From: JADKAV01 sp963818505
GTDB taxonomy: Bacteria > Actinomycetota > Actinomycetes > S36-B12 > UBA10799
Direction of reading: 5' to 3'
DNA: 64,000 nt
Assembly (NCBI GenBank): GCA_963818505.1
Contig: CAWFSJ010000001.1
Coordinates: 558,001 to 622,000 of the forward strand
The position numbers and the translations under genes are program-made. Below the pieces are notes generated by a model. The model was not told the DNA's origin, did no database searches, and saw nothing but the letters and a program-made list of their open reading frames with translations. The stretch's first letter is position 1. Every line of letters begins with the position of its first letter. Below, in pieces: positions 8,492-16,873 of this stretch.

Positions 8492-9240
8492 CCCAGTCCA
8501 TTCGCGCCGATCGCCGCTGGCTGCCTACTGCTCTGGTGGGCGCCAGCATCCTGGCCCAGATCATGTGGATCCTGGTCCCAGCTGGCCAAAGGCAGGCAGT
8601 CACAGCGGCGGTGGTCGTGTTGTTCACGGCTGCGAGTCTGAGCCACGCCTATCAGCAATTCGGGGCCGGGTGGACCCTCCGATTCGCCGTGATCAGCGTG
8701 GGCTTCGGACTGGCCATCGAGGTGCTCGGCCACACGACCGATGTCCCCTTCGGTCCCTACTCCTACAGCGACGAGTTGCAGCCGCAATTCCTCGGAGTCC
8801 CAGTCATAGTGCCGCTGGCTTGGCTCATGATGGCCTACCCCTGCCTTGTCCTGGCACGCTGGGTGACCCATCGCTGGACAGTGCTTCTGGCCGCATTGGG
8901 GCTCACCACATGGGACTTCTTCCTCGACCCGCAGATGGTCAATGAGGGCTACTGGATCTGGGAACGCACCGAACCCGCGCTACCGGGTATTCCCGGAATC
9001 CCTTTGCAGAACTACCTCGGCTGGCTGGTGGGGACGCTGGTTCTGATGTGGCTGCTCAACCGCTTACCCCGTCGCGACGCTGATCTGCGCGTGCCCTTGC
9101 TCCTCTATGTCTGGATGTGGATCGGCGGGGTGATCGCCAACGCCGTTTTCCTGGATCGCCCGGGGGTGGCCGTCGTAGGCGGAATCGGGATGGCGATCCT
9201 GGGTGTGCCCGCGATGGCCAAGTGGTGGCGGGAACGGTGA
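8488..9240 (+). CDS. cruF: CruF-type carotenoid 1,2-hydratase
   Basis: 250-residue polytopic membrane protein (about 7 segments) of the CruF/bisanhydrobacterioruberin hydratase family, which adds water across the terminal double bond of psi-end carotenoids. Motifs include IEVLGHTTDVPFGPYSYS, the TTWDFFLDPQMVNEGYW segment and PLQNYLGWL, with the acidic residues expected of the active site. The GTG at 8488 overlaps the upstream stop (GTGA); another GTG at 8485 is possible. Lying between a CrtA-like oxygenase and a glycosyltransferase, it should make the tertiary hydroxyl of a myxol- or bacterioruberin-like end group. Confidence 0.88.
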   Translation: MTQSIRADRRWLPTALVGASILAQIMWILVPAGQRQAVTAAVVVLFTAASLSHAYQQFGAGWTLRFAVISVGFGLAIEVLGHTTDVPFGPYSYSDELQPQFLGVPVIVPLAWLMMAYPCLVLARWVTHRWTVLLAALGLTTWDFFLDPQMVNEGYWIWERTEPALPGIPGIPLQNYLGWLVGTLVLMWLLNRLPRRDADLRVPLLLYVWMWIGGVIANAVFLDRPGVAVVGGIGMAILGVPAMAKWWRER

Positions 9241-10340
9241 AACCGCTGCAATTGGCTACGGGTGCTGCCGCAGGCCTGTGCGCCGCTGCGACCGCGCTGA
9301 GCCTGCTGAACCTTCGCCACCTGCGCCGTCCACGAAGGGGCGCGAGCGAAGGCCAACGCATCAGTGTGCTGGTGCCCGCTCGTAACGAGGCAGGACGGAT
9401 CGGGCCCACACTCAACAGTCTGCAGCGCCTTGAGGGCGTGGCCCAGATCCTGGTACTGGATGACAATTCCGACGACGGCACAGCGGACCTGGTGCGCGCG
9501 GCGGGCCTTGATGTGATCAGCTCAACCGAAGAGCCGCCGGAGGGCTGGTACGGCAAACCCTGGGCCTGTCAGCGCCTGGCCGAAGCAGCAACCGGCGATG
9601 TCCTGGTCTTCATCGACGCTGACGTCGAACTTGAGCCCGAGGCTGCCATAGCCGCTGCTGGACTACTGGACGACGTGGACCTGGTGTGCCCGTACCCGCG
9701 GCAGTTGATCAGCGGACCGCTTCAGCGTCTGGTCCAGCCGCTGCTGCAGTGGTCTTGGCTGACGTTTCTGCCGCTGCGGCTCTCGGAGACGTCCTCGCAG
9801 CCTCTGCTTTCGGCCGGCAACGGGCAGTTCCTGGTCGCCAGCCGCGATGCCTACTTCGCTGCCGGCGGGCACGCTGCAGTGAGGGATGCCGTGCTTGAAG
9901 ACCTTGAGCTGGTGCGGCGGTTCAAGGAGGCTGGCTTCCGGGTGGCGATGGCAGACGGCACTCAGATTTCCACGTGCCGCATGTACACCGATGACGCCGA
10001 GTTGATCGACGGATATGTGAAGTCGTTGCACGACGCGTTCGGCCCCGCCACGGTGGCGTTGTTGTTGTTCATGTATGCGTGGCCACCGATCGCCGCGGTC
10101 AGCAGTCCGCACCTGCGACAGGCCGGCCTGCTGGGTTACGCGGTGGCCGTGACCGGGCGCCTGGCCGTGGCCCGACGCACGCAGCAGCGGCCACTCGACA
10201 CGCTGGCGCACCCGCTTTCTGTGCTCGCTCTCGCCGGGCTCTACGTGCGTTCGGTGGTCGCCCACCGGCGCGGGATGATCACTTGGCGGGGGCGCGCCCT
10301 GGATCAGGGCAACACCGCACGGCCAAAACGTACGGGTTGA
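9237..10340 (+). CDS. family 2 glycosyltransferase, probable carotenoid glycosyltransferase (CruG-like)
   Basis: 367 residues from a GTG at 9237 that overlaps the cruF stop. An N-terminal hydrophobic segment precedes a GT-A domain: ISVLVPARNEAGRI, nucleotide-binding LVLDDNSDDGTADLV, the DxD motif FIDADVEL, and the acceptor-side ED of AVLEDLELVRRFKEAG. A Q-rich family signature is not seen, but two C-terminal membrane segments are. Gene order cruF-glycosyltransferase matches the CruF/CruG pair that makes myxoxanthophyll glycosides. Its last 37 nt overlap the convergent VanX-like gene. Confidence 0.85.
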   Translation: MKPLQLATGAAAGLCAAATALSLLNLRHLRRPRRGASEGQRISVLVPARNEAGRIGPTLNSLQRLEGVAQILVLDDNSDDGTADLVRAAGLDVISSTEEPPEGWYGKPWACQRLAEAATGDVLVFIDADVELEPEAAIAAAGLLDDVDLVCPYPRQLISGPLQRLVQPLLQWSWLTFLPLRLSETSSQPLLSAGNGQFLVASRDAYFAAGGHAAVRDAVLEDLELVRRFKEAGFRVAMADGTQISTCRMYTDDAELIDGYVKSLHDAFGPATVALLLFMYAWPPIAAVSSPHLRQAGLLGYAVAVTGRLAVARRTQQRPLDTLAHPLSVLALAGLYVRSVVAHRRGMITWRGRALDQGNTARPKRTG

Positions 10341-11035
10341 CCAGTTGCTGCGGCCCAGTACCGGGTTCCGAACTCCCAGTGCCACCACTCTTGAGGGTGT
10401 TGCACGAATCCCGCCTCGGACATGACCTTTGCTTGCAGCCGGCGCAACTGCTTGAACGGTTGCGGACCATCGGGCTCCAACGCCGCAGCCGCCGCCTGGG
10501 GCACGAAGGCGTCGAACCGCGTGCCCAGCGATAGCGCATCGCCGCGCCAGGTCAGGGTGAGGTCCACGGTCGCGCCACTGGCGTGCGGCGGGCAGTAGCG
10601 GGGGTCTGGGTCGGGGTAGGCCACAAAGCCGGGGGCGAGGGTGGTGTCCTGATACACCCGATCATGCAGCGCCGCCTGTAGACGTGGGTCGCGCCAGGCG
10701 TCCCACACCGCCAAACCAAACGGCGCCGGCAGGGCTTCGACCGCCTGGAGCAGCCTGTTGAAGGCCTCCGGGCGCAGCCAGGCGCCGGGTACGGCATGCG
10801 GCCAGTCCTCGTGCCAGTAGGCCCCCATCACCCGGATCCGCGGGTGAACAACCTCCACGAGGTCTGCGGATTCGGCCACCGGCGCGTCAGGCAGGTCCTC
10901 GACATTCGGCCCGGGGATCACCTCGGCCAGGCCCTGACCCCAAGCGCCCAGGGTCAGGCCGACGTCGGCGGGCTCGACACTGGCCCAGGCGTAGTCGGGC
11001 AGGGGGTCGTCATTGGATCGCACCGCACCATCCAA
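10304..11035 (-). CDS. D-Ala-D-Ala dipeptidase, VanX/DdpX-like (peptidase M15D)
   Basis: 243 residues. M15D enzymes are zinc peptidases that hydrolyse D-Ala-D-Ala. Zinc and catalytic motifs are present: PPHASGATVDLTL (His and Asp zinc ligands, family SxHxxGxAxD) and EWWHWEFG (catalytic Glu, third His ligand). An AVWDAWRDPRLQ segment matches the substrate-binding Arg region. No signal peptide, so a cytoplasmic role in D-Ala-D-Ala recycling is more likely than vancomycin resistance; no vanHA genes are nearby. ATG start; its 3' end overlaps the carotenoid glycosyltransferase. Confidence 0.85.
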   Translation of the reverse strand: MDGAVRSNDDPLPDYAWASVEPADVGLTLGAWGQGLAEVIPGPNVEDLPDAPVAESADLVEVVHPRIRVMGAYWHEDWPHAVPGAWLRPEAFNRLLQAVEALPAPFGLAVWDAWRDPRLQAALHDRVYQDTTLAPGFVAYPDPDPRYCPPHASGATVDLTLTWRGDALSLGTRFDAFVPQAAAAALEPDGPQPFKQLRRLQAKVMSEAGFVQHPQEWWHWEFGTRYWAAATGQPVRFGRAVLP

Positions 11036-11063
11036 GCCCTTCGGCGCCGGTCATGCCCGGTTG

Positions 11064-11131
11064 GTTAGAGGTTGTGCTGTTGGTTAGCGAAACAACGCGT
11101 GGATTCGCTAACCAGGACCACAACCTCTAAC
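11064..11131. repeat. 68-bp interrupted palindrome, copy 2
   Basis: Same architecture as copy 1, with left spacer CTGTT and right spacer AGGAC; inner arms are perfect. It lies between the divergent VanX-like gene and the crtI-like gene at 11198. Preceding sequence differs from copies 1 and 3-5, so the unit boundary is the outer arm itself. Confidence 0.93.
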
Positions 11132-11197
11132 CAACGGCCAGGCCGACCGCCCGCTCCACCTCCTCGGCCGGTGAGCGTGGGCAGATAGCCTCGGTGC

Positions 11198-12670
11198 GTG
11201 GCGAAGGTAGCTGTGATCGGCGCCGGCATGGGCGGGCTGGCCGTGGCCGCGCGCCTGGCGACCAAGGGCCATGAGGTCACCGTCTTCGAGCAATCCGAAG
11301 CCGCGGGGGGTAAGAACGCCGGCCTACAACGCGACGGCTTCCGCTTCGATCTCGGCCCGAGCACCTTGACCTTGCCAGCTGTGTATCGCGACCTGTTCCT
11401 CAAGACCGGTCGCAGCCTCGAGGAGTCGGTGGATCTGGTCGAGGTGGACCCCGCGTTCGCCTACCACTTCACCGATGGCACCACCGTCACAATGCCGGGC
11501 GCCGGGGTGGGTGCCTGTGCCGCTGCCCTGCAGGCGACACTCGGCGGCGACACCGAACACGAGTGGCGAGCCCTTCTGAAACGGGCCGGCGACATCTGGG
11601 GACTCACGCGCAAGGACATTCTCGGGCGATCCCTGGACGGGTACCGAGACCTGCTCCCTCTGGCGCGTTCGGCCACAAGCCTGCGCACTGTCGCGCCCTG
11701 GCAGACCATGCGCCAACTCGGCAATGCCACACTGCAGGATCCGCGAGCGCGCATGATCCTGGACCGCTATGCCACCTACACCGGCTCCGACCCCCGTCGC
11801 TGCCCGGCTGCGCTGGTGACGATCCCCTTCGTCGAGCAGACCTTCGGTGTGTGGCACATCGCGGGGGGTCTGCACGTCCTTGCCGAAGCGCTGTACGCGC
11901 GCTGTGAGCAGCGAGGGGTCAACTTCCGCTTCTCAAGCCGGGTCCACCGCATCACCACCGATGAGTCCGGGGTCACGGGCGTCGTGACGGACGCTGGACA
12001 CGCACCCGCTGACGTCGTGGTCGCCGACGCCGACACCCGCACTGTCTATGCCGAACTGCTGGACGACCCCCGGACACGTTCCCCGCTGCGTCGGCTCTCG
12101 CGGATGCAACCGTCCTTCAGCGGGTTCGTCCTGCTGCTGGCCCTGCGCGGCTCGACTCCGGGGATCCGTCATCACAACGTGTGGTTCCCGAAGGACTACG
12201 ACGCCGAGTTCGACGCGCTGTTCAGCAAGAACCCGCGTCCGGTGCCCGATCCCACCATCTACGCCTGTGTGCCCGATGACCCGCTGATGCGCCCCGACGG
12301 CCACGAGTCGTGGTTCATCCTTATCAACGCCCCGACCCATCAGCCCCCATCGCTCGACTGGGCGATCGAGGCGCAGGGGTACGCCGACCATGTGCTCGAC
12401 GTCCTGGCGACTCGCGGTGTTGATGTGCGCGAAAGACTTCTGTGGCGCGAGATCCGCACTCCGGAGGACCTGCAGAACGCCACTGCATCACCGGGCGGGA
12501 GCATCTACGGGCTGTCGAGCAATGGCCGTACCTCGACCGCACTTCGACCGTCGAACCGCAGCCCCGTACCTGGACTGTTCCTCGTTGGCGGGTCGGCCCA
12601 TCCCGGCGGCGGCCTACCCCTGGTGGGCATGGGTGCAGAGATCGTGGCAGACGAGATCGGCCGCGCTTAG
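11198..12670 (+). CDS. CrtI/CrtD-family carotenoid desaturase
   Basis: 490-residue FAD enzyme. The dinucleotide-binding GAGMGGLAVAARLA is at residues 8-21, followed by FEQSEAAGGK, and the C-terminal FLVGGSAHPGGGLPLVGMGA is the carotenoid-desaturase signature. A second, more typical CrtI lies at 15382, and this gene follows psi-end-modifying genes. A 3,4-desaturase (CrtD-like) or other accessory desaturation is therefore more likely than phytoene desaturation; this is inference. GTG start; the stop overlaps the convergent CDP-alcohol transferase by 4 nt. Confidence 0.85.
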   Translation: MAKVAVIGAGMGGLAVAARLATKGHEVTVFEQSEAAGGKNAGLQRDGFRFDLGPSTLTLPAVYRDLFLKTGRSLEESVDLVEVDPAFAYHFTDGTTVTMPGAGVGACAAALQATLGGDTEHEWRALLKRAGDIWGLTRKDILGRSLDGYRDLLPLARSATSLRTVAPWQTMRQLGNATLQDPRARMILDRYATYTGSDPRRCPAALVTIPFVEQTFGVWHIAGGLHVLAEALYARCEQRGVNFRFSSRVHRITTDESGVTGVVTDAGHAPADVVVADADTRTVYAELLDDPRTRSPLRRLSRMQPSFSGFVLLLALRGSTPGIRHHNVWFPKDYDAEFDALFSKNPRPVPDPTIYACVPDDPLMRPDGHESWFILINAPTHQPPSLDWAIEAQGYADHVLDVLATRGVDVRERLLWREIRTPEDLQNATASPGGSIYGLSSNGRTSTALRPSNRSPVPGLFLVGGSAHPGGGLPLVGMGAEIVADEIGRA

Positions 12671-13320
12671 GCAGTGGGCTCACGGTCGTCGAGCCTGCTG
12701 TACGTCATCCGCATCACCTGCGCGAATCCGACCAGTGCCACGACCAGCGCGACCCAGCCACCGACCTGCGCCCACACCGTCCCCGCCGCAGCGGTGGCGA
12801 TCAGGAACATCCCGGCGATCAGTACCCGGGTCGGGCGTTCCGACATGCTGATGACGCCGATCTCGGTGAAACCGACCGCCCCCGCCCGGGCCCGGGTGTA
12901 TTCCTGCAGGAACGAGAAGATCGCCGCCGCGACGGCCGGCCATGGGTTGCTCGCAGCCAGACCCAAGGCAACGAGCAAGGCCATGTCCCCCACGCGGTCG
13001 ACGACACTGTCGAGGACGTAGCCGAAATCCGAGGACTTGCCGGTCAGGATGGCGACCGCACCGTCGAGGTTGTCCACGATGCCCGCGACCAGCGCGACGA
13101 GCCCTGCAATCAGGTACCACTGCCTGTAGGACAGATAGGGAACGCTCAGGGCCACGAACATGCCCAGGATCGTTACCGCGTTGGGCGACAGTCGCAGCAG
13201 GGCAAGCGGCTTGGCCAATCCGTACGTCACGGTGAGCCACGTCTGAACAGGGATGGAGGTACGTGGATCCAGTCCCCCGTGCAGGACCGCCCAGCGCTCG
13301 AAGTAGTCGCTGCGCGTCAC
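12667..13320 (-). CDS. CDP-alcohol phosphatidyltransferase family membrane protein
   Basis: 217 residues with about 5-6 membrane segments. This family transfers a phosphoalcohol from CDP-diacylglycerol (phospholipid synthesis). The signature DG(x)2AR(x)8G(x)3D(x)3D is readable as DGAVAI, then FGYVLDSVVD. The aspartates and glycine are kept, but the Arg of the AR pair is Ile, so activity or acceptor may differ. The start is taken as the GTG at 13320, whose GTGA overlaps the metF stop, implying coupling. An open frame extends to 13422 but would overlap metF by 100 nt. The acceptor alcohol is unknown. Confidence 0.8.
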   Translation of the reverse strand: MTRSDYFERWAVLHGGLDPRTSIPVQTWLTVTYGLAKPLALLRLSPNAVTILGMFVALSVPYLSYRQWYLIAGLVALVAGIVDNLDGAVAILTGKSSDFGYVLDSVVDRVGDMALLVALGLAASNPWPAVAAAIFSFLQEYTRARAGAVGFTEIGVISMSERPTRVLIAGMFLIATAAAGTVWAQVGGWVALVVALVGFAQVMRMTYSRLDDREPTA

Positions 13321-14198
13321 ACCGTCAAGCCTAGATCCCGATAAACCCGCAACGTGGAGAACGAGCGGTTCAGCGTGTAGAAATGTAGGCCAGGTGCGCC
13401 CTCCGACAACAGCCGTGAACACATCTGCGCCGCGACCTCCACCCCGAGTTCGACCACCGCTGCCGGATCATCGGCAATGGCCTCGAACTGCTCGGTCAAC
13501 TGCACCGGCAGCGCCGTCCCCGACAGCATGGCGAACCGCTGCAACTGCCGAACGTTGGTCACCGGCATGATCCCCGGAATGATCGGCATCGTCACACCTG
13601 CCGCTGTGGCCCGTTCCACGAGGCGCAGATACGAGTCCACGTCGAAGAAGAACTGCGTCATCGCGAAGTCCGCACCGCGGTCCTGTTTGCCCTTGAGTAC
13701 CTGCACATCGAAGTCCAGCGAAGGCGAACTCGGATGCACATCGGGGAACGCCGCCACGCCGACGCTGAACCGTCCGAGCCGTTCGACGAGTTCTACCAAC
13801 TCGTCGGCATGCTGCAGACCACCGGCCGTCGGGGTCCATTGCGCCTGCGGCCCCCCGGGGGGATCACCGCGCAGAGCGAGCACATGGTGGACGCCGGCTG
13901 CCGCGTACGCGGCCACGACGGCACGCAACTCAGCCACCGTGGATCCCACGCAGGTCAGGTGGCCCATCGGGGTCAAGGTCGTCTCATGGGCGATCTGCTG
14001 GGTGATGGCCACAGTCCGGTCGCGGGTCGTGCCGCCAGCTCCGTAGGTCACGGACACCAGAGTCGGGTTGAGCGGTTCCAGGCGCCGGATCGCGTCCCAA
14101 AGATGACGGGTGCCATCGGGTGTCTTCGGCGGGAAGAACTCGAATGAGAACGAGGCTGCACCACCATCTATCCGCTCACGCACGGTGGATCGGGGCAT
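13317..14198 (-). CDS. metF: 5,10-methylenetetrahydrofolate reductase
   Basis: 293-residue FAD enzyme that reduces methylene-THF to methyl-THF for methionine synthesis. The family sequence is clear: SFEFFPPKTPDGTRHLW (with the catalytic Glu), VSVTYGAGGTTRDRT, HLTCVG, VLALRGDPPGG, the FAMTQFFFD strand and IIPGIMPVTN. The start at ATG 14198 gives the normal MPRSTVRERI N-terminus; the longer frame to 14333 would cross the promoter of crtE. Divergent from crtE, which matches the metF/idsA2 arrangement of mycobacteria as I recall it. Confidence 0.93.
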   Translation of the reverse strand: MPRSTVRERIDGGAASFSFEFFPPKTPDGTRHLWDAIRRLEPLNPTLVSVTYGAGGTTRDRTVAITQQIAHETTLTPMGHLTCVGSTVAELRAVVAAYAAAGVHHVLALRGDPPGGPQAQWTPTAGGLQHADELVELVERLGRFSVGVAAFPDVHPSSPSLDFDVQVLKGKQDRGADFAMTQFFFDVDSYLRLVERATAAGVTMPIIPGIMPVTNVRQLQRFAMLSGTALPVQLTEQFEAIADDPAAVVELGVEVAAQMCSRLLSEGAPGLHFYTLNRSFSTLRVYRDLGLTV

Positions 14199-14302
14199 GC
14201 GTCGGATTCTAAGCGGTCTCTCCTGCAGGCTGACACGTGGCATTTGCTCAGGCCCGGACGCGGCGGATGCCTGACTACCAATAGGGCCGTAGATTTGAGG
14301 GT

Positions 14303-15382
14303 ATGCGCCCAACCACCAACGGGATCGACGCACAGTTGCGCGATCTGCGCGACACGTTCGCCGGGATCATCGACGAGTTCGTGCGCGAACAGGTCGACGT
14401 GCTGACGGGGATCAGCCCGGATCTGCTGCCGTTACTGGACACGCTCGAGGATCTGCTCCAAGGAGGCAAGCGACTGCGTCCCACGTTCGCCTATTGGGGC
14501 TGGCGCAGTGCCGGCGGGCCCGAAGACGGACCCATCATGCACGCCGCTGCTTCGTTGGAGTTCCTGCAGGCGTGTGCACTGATCCACGACGACGTGATGG
14601 ATGGTTCGGACACCCGCCGGGGCAAGCCGGCAGCACACCGCCGGCTGGCAAGCATGCACCGCTCGAACGGATACCTGGGTTCCTCGGAGGACTTCGGCGT
14701 CGGCTCGGCCATCCTGCTCGGGGACCTGTGCTTGAGCTGGTCGGACGAGATGCTCGCCTCCAGCGGGTTGAGTGAGAAGGCGCTACGGGCGGCCAAACCG
14801 ATCTTCGACGAGATGCGCACGGAACTGATGGCCGGACAGTACCTCGACCTGCTCGAGCAGGTGCGCGGCGAGTACGACCTCGACAGCGCCCTGGTAGTCG
14901 CGCGTTACAAGTCGGCCAAGTACACCGTGGAACGGCCGCTGCACATCGGTGCGGCCGCCGCGGGTGCCGACGCTGCCCAACTCGAGGCGTTGTCCGCATT
15001 CGGCATCCCGTTGGGCGAGGCGTTTCAACTGCGCGACGACCTTCTTGGTGTCTTCGGCGACCCGAGGGAAACCGGCAAACCAGCCGGCGATGACTTGCGA
15101 GAAGGTAAGCGCACCGCCCTGGTGGCGATCGCCTGGCACAACGCCGACGCCATCGCCCAGGACATGTTGCGCAGGCACCTCGGGGACCCGGCCATAACAC
15201 CAGCAATGGTCGAAACGCTGCGGCAGGTGATCACCGACACCGGTGCCCAAGCCGCGGTCGAGACCATGATCGAGCAACGTTTCGAACTGTGTCAGCAGGC
15301 GATCGAGGTCATCAACCCTGATGCGGCGACCCGTTCGGCGTTCGAGCGGCTCACTGTGCTGGCGACAAGGAGGACGGCCTGA
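14303..15382 (+). CDS. crtE: geranylgeranyl diphosphate synthase (polyprenyl synthetase)
   Basis: 359 residues, trans-prenyl synthase fold. The first aspartate-rich motif DDVMD is at residues 96-100 and the second is DDLLGVFGD near 243. GGKRLRP lies upstream for diphosphate binding, and K-R near the C-terminal side follows EGKRTALV. The DDxxD form without an insertion fits a type I-like short-chain enzyme making C20. The product is inferred from the downstream crtI, whose ATG overlaps this stop (TGATG). First gene of the crtE-crtI operon. Confidence 0.9.
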   Translation: MRPTTNGIDAQLRDLRDTFAGIIDEFVREQVDVLTGISPDLLPLLDTLEDLLQGGKRLRPTFAYWGWRSAGGPEDGPIMHAAASLEFLQACALIHDDVMDGSDTRRGKPAAHRRLASMHRSNGYLGSSEDFGVGSAILLGDLCLSWSDEMLASSGLSEKALRAAKPIFDEMRTELMAGQYLDLLEQVRGEYDLDSALVVARYKSAKYTVERPLHIGAAAAGADAAQLEALSAFGIPLGEAFQLRDDLLGVFGDPRETGKPAGDDLREGKRTALVAIAWHNADAIAQDMLRRHLGDPAITPAMVETLRQVITDTGAQAAVETMIEQRFELCQQAIEVINPDAATRSAFERLTVLATRRTA

Positions 15383-16872
15383 TGTTCACTGTGCAAGGCG
15401 CGACACAAAGGGTCGTGGTCGTGGGCGCCGGTTTGGCTGGACTGTCTGCGGCCATGCGGCTCGCGGGGACCGGCCGAGAAGTTGTGCTGCTGGAACGCGA
15501 AGACCGACCGGGAGGCCGAGCAGGACGCCTGGAGATGCAGGGTTTCTCCTTCGACACCGGTCCCACCGTTCTCACGATGCCCGACCTGATCGACGACGCG
15601 TTCCGAGCCCTCGGTGAGGACTACCGGGACTGGCTGGACCTCGTCCCCCTCGATCCGGCCTACCGAGCGTTCTACCCCGACGGTTCAACCCTGGACGTCT
15701 TCGCCGACCCAGAGCGGATGGCGGCCGAGATCGAGGCCAATCTCGGTGCGGCTGAGGCGGCCGGCTACCGGCGGTTCGTCGACTACGTGGCCACCATGTA
15801 CCGACTGGAGATCCGCGACTTCATCGACCGCAACATCGACAGCCCACTGGACCTGGTCACCGCGAACCTGCCGCGACTCATCGCCAAAGGCGGGTTCGGC
15901 CGCCTGCAGCCCAAGGTCAACACCTTTCTGAAGGATCCGCGCACTCAGCGGCTCTTCTCGTTCCAGGCCATGTACGCCGGCCTGTCGCCCTACAAGGCAC
16001 TGGCGCTCTACTCGGTGATCTCCTACATGGACTCGGTGGCCGGCGTCTATCTCCCCCGCGGCGGCATGCACGCACTGCCCGTGGCCATGGCCGACGCCGC
16101 GGTCAAGCACGGGGTCACGATCCATTACGGGGTCACCGTCGACTCCGTCGAGACGGTTGGCGACCGGGCCACTGCGGTGATCAGCACCGATGGGGAGCGC
16201 TTCCCCGCAGACGCAGTGGTGCTCAACCCGGACCTGCCGGTGGCGTACAGGGACCTGCTCGGTCAGGACAACCCCCGCTTTGGTCGCTTGGATTACTCCC
16301 CGAGTTGCTGGCTGATGCTGGCCGGCTCCTCGGCCCAATACTCCAAGATCGCCCACCACAACATTCACTTCGGCAAGGCTTGGCGTTCGTCCTTCGACGA
16401 GGTGCTCTCGGGTGGACTCATGACCGACCCGAGTTTCCTGGTGACCAATCCGACCCATACAGACCCGTCGCTGGCCCCGGCGGGCAAGCAGAGTTACTAC
16501 GTCCTGTTCATCACGCCCAACACACGCGGCCGCGTCCAGTGGCCGAACCAAGGTTTCCGGGAGCGCGCTCTACAGACAATGGAGCAGCGCGGCTACGTGG
16601 GGTTCTCGGATGCCATCGAAGTGGAGAACATCACCGACCCGGCTGACTGGGAAGCCCGGGGCATGGAGGCGGGCGCGCCATTCAGTGCTGCCCACTCGCT
16701 GTTCCAGACCGGACCCTTCCGATCAGCCAACCACTGGGGACAGAACGTCGTGTTCACCGGTTCTGGAACCCAGCCAGGAGTAGGGGTGCCGATGGTTCTG
16801 GTCAGCGGTCGGCTGGCCGCCGAGCGGATCACCGGCCCGGATCCGAACTACCGGTCGGCGGCGTGGCGCTGA
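15382..16872 (+). CDS. crtI: phytoene desaturase
   Basis: 496-residue FAD-dependent desaturase that converts phytoene to lycopene by successive dehydrogenations at the membrane. The FAD-binding VVVGAGLAGLSAAMRLAG is at residues 13-30, then LLEREDRPGGRAG and FDTGPTVLTMPDLI. The C-terminal signature is TGSGTQPGVGVPMVLVSGRLAA. Size and motifs match actinobacterial CrtI better than the paralogue at 11198. Coupled to crtE by a 1-nt overlap. Its stop is one base from the convergent mannosyltransferase gene. Confidence 0.92.
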   Translation: MFTVQGATQRVVVVGAGLAGLSAAMRLAGTGREVVLLEREDRPGGRAGRLEMQGFSFDTGPTVLTMPDLIDDAFRALGEDYRDWLDLVPLDPAYRAFYPDGSTLDVFADPERMAAEIEANLGAAEAAGYRRFVDYVATMYRLEIRDFIDRNIDSPLDLVTANLPRLIAKGGFGRLQPKVNTFLKDPRTQRLFSFQAMYAGLSPYKALALYSVISYMDSVAGVYLPRGGMHALPVAMADAAVKHGVTIHYGVTVDSVETVGDRATAVISTDGERFPADAVVLNPDLPVAYRDLLGQDNPRFGRLDYSPSCWLMLAGSSAQYSKIAHHNIHFGKAWRSSFDEVLSGGLMTDPSFLVTNPTHTDPSLAPAGKQSYYVLFITPNTRGRVQWPNQGFRERALQTMEQRGYVGFSDAIEVENITDPADWEARGMEAGAPFSAAHSLFQTGPFRSANHWGQNVVFTGSGTQPGVGVPMVLVSGRLAAERITGPDPNYRSAAWR

Positions 16873-16873
16873 T

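Noticed and set aside
10304..11035. VanX-type vancomycin resistance gene
   Set aside because: No vanH, vanA or VanRS-like genes are near. A D-Ala-D-Ala dipeptidase alone is more likely a recycling enzyme; I kept the family call only.
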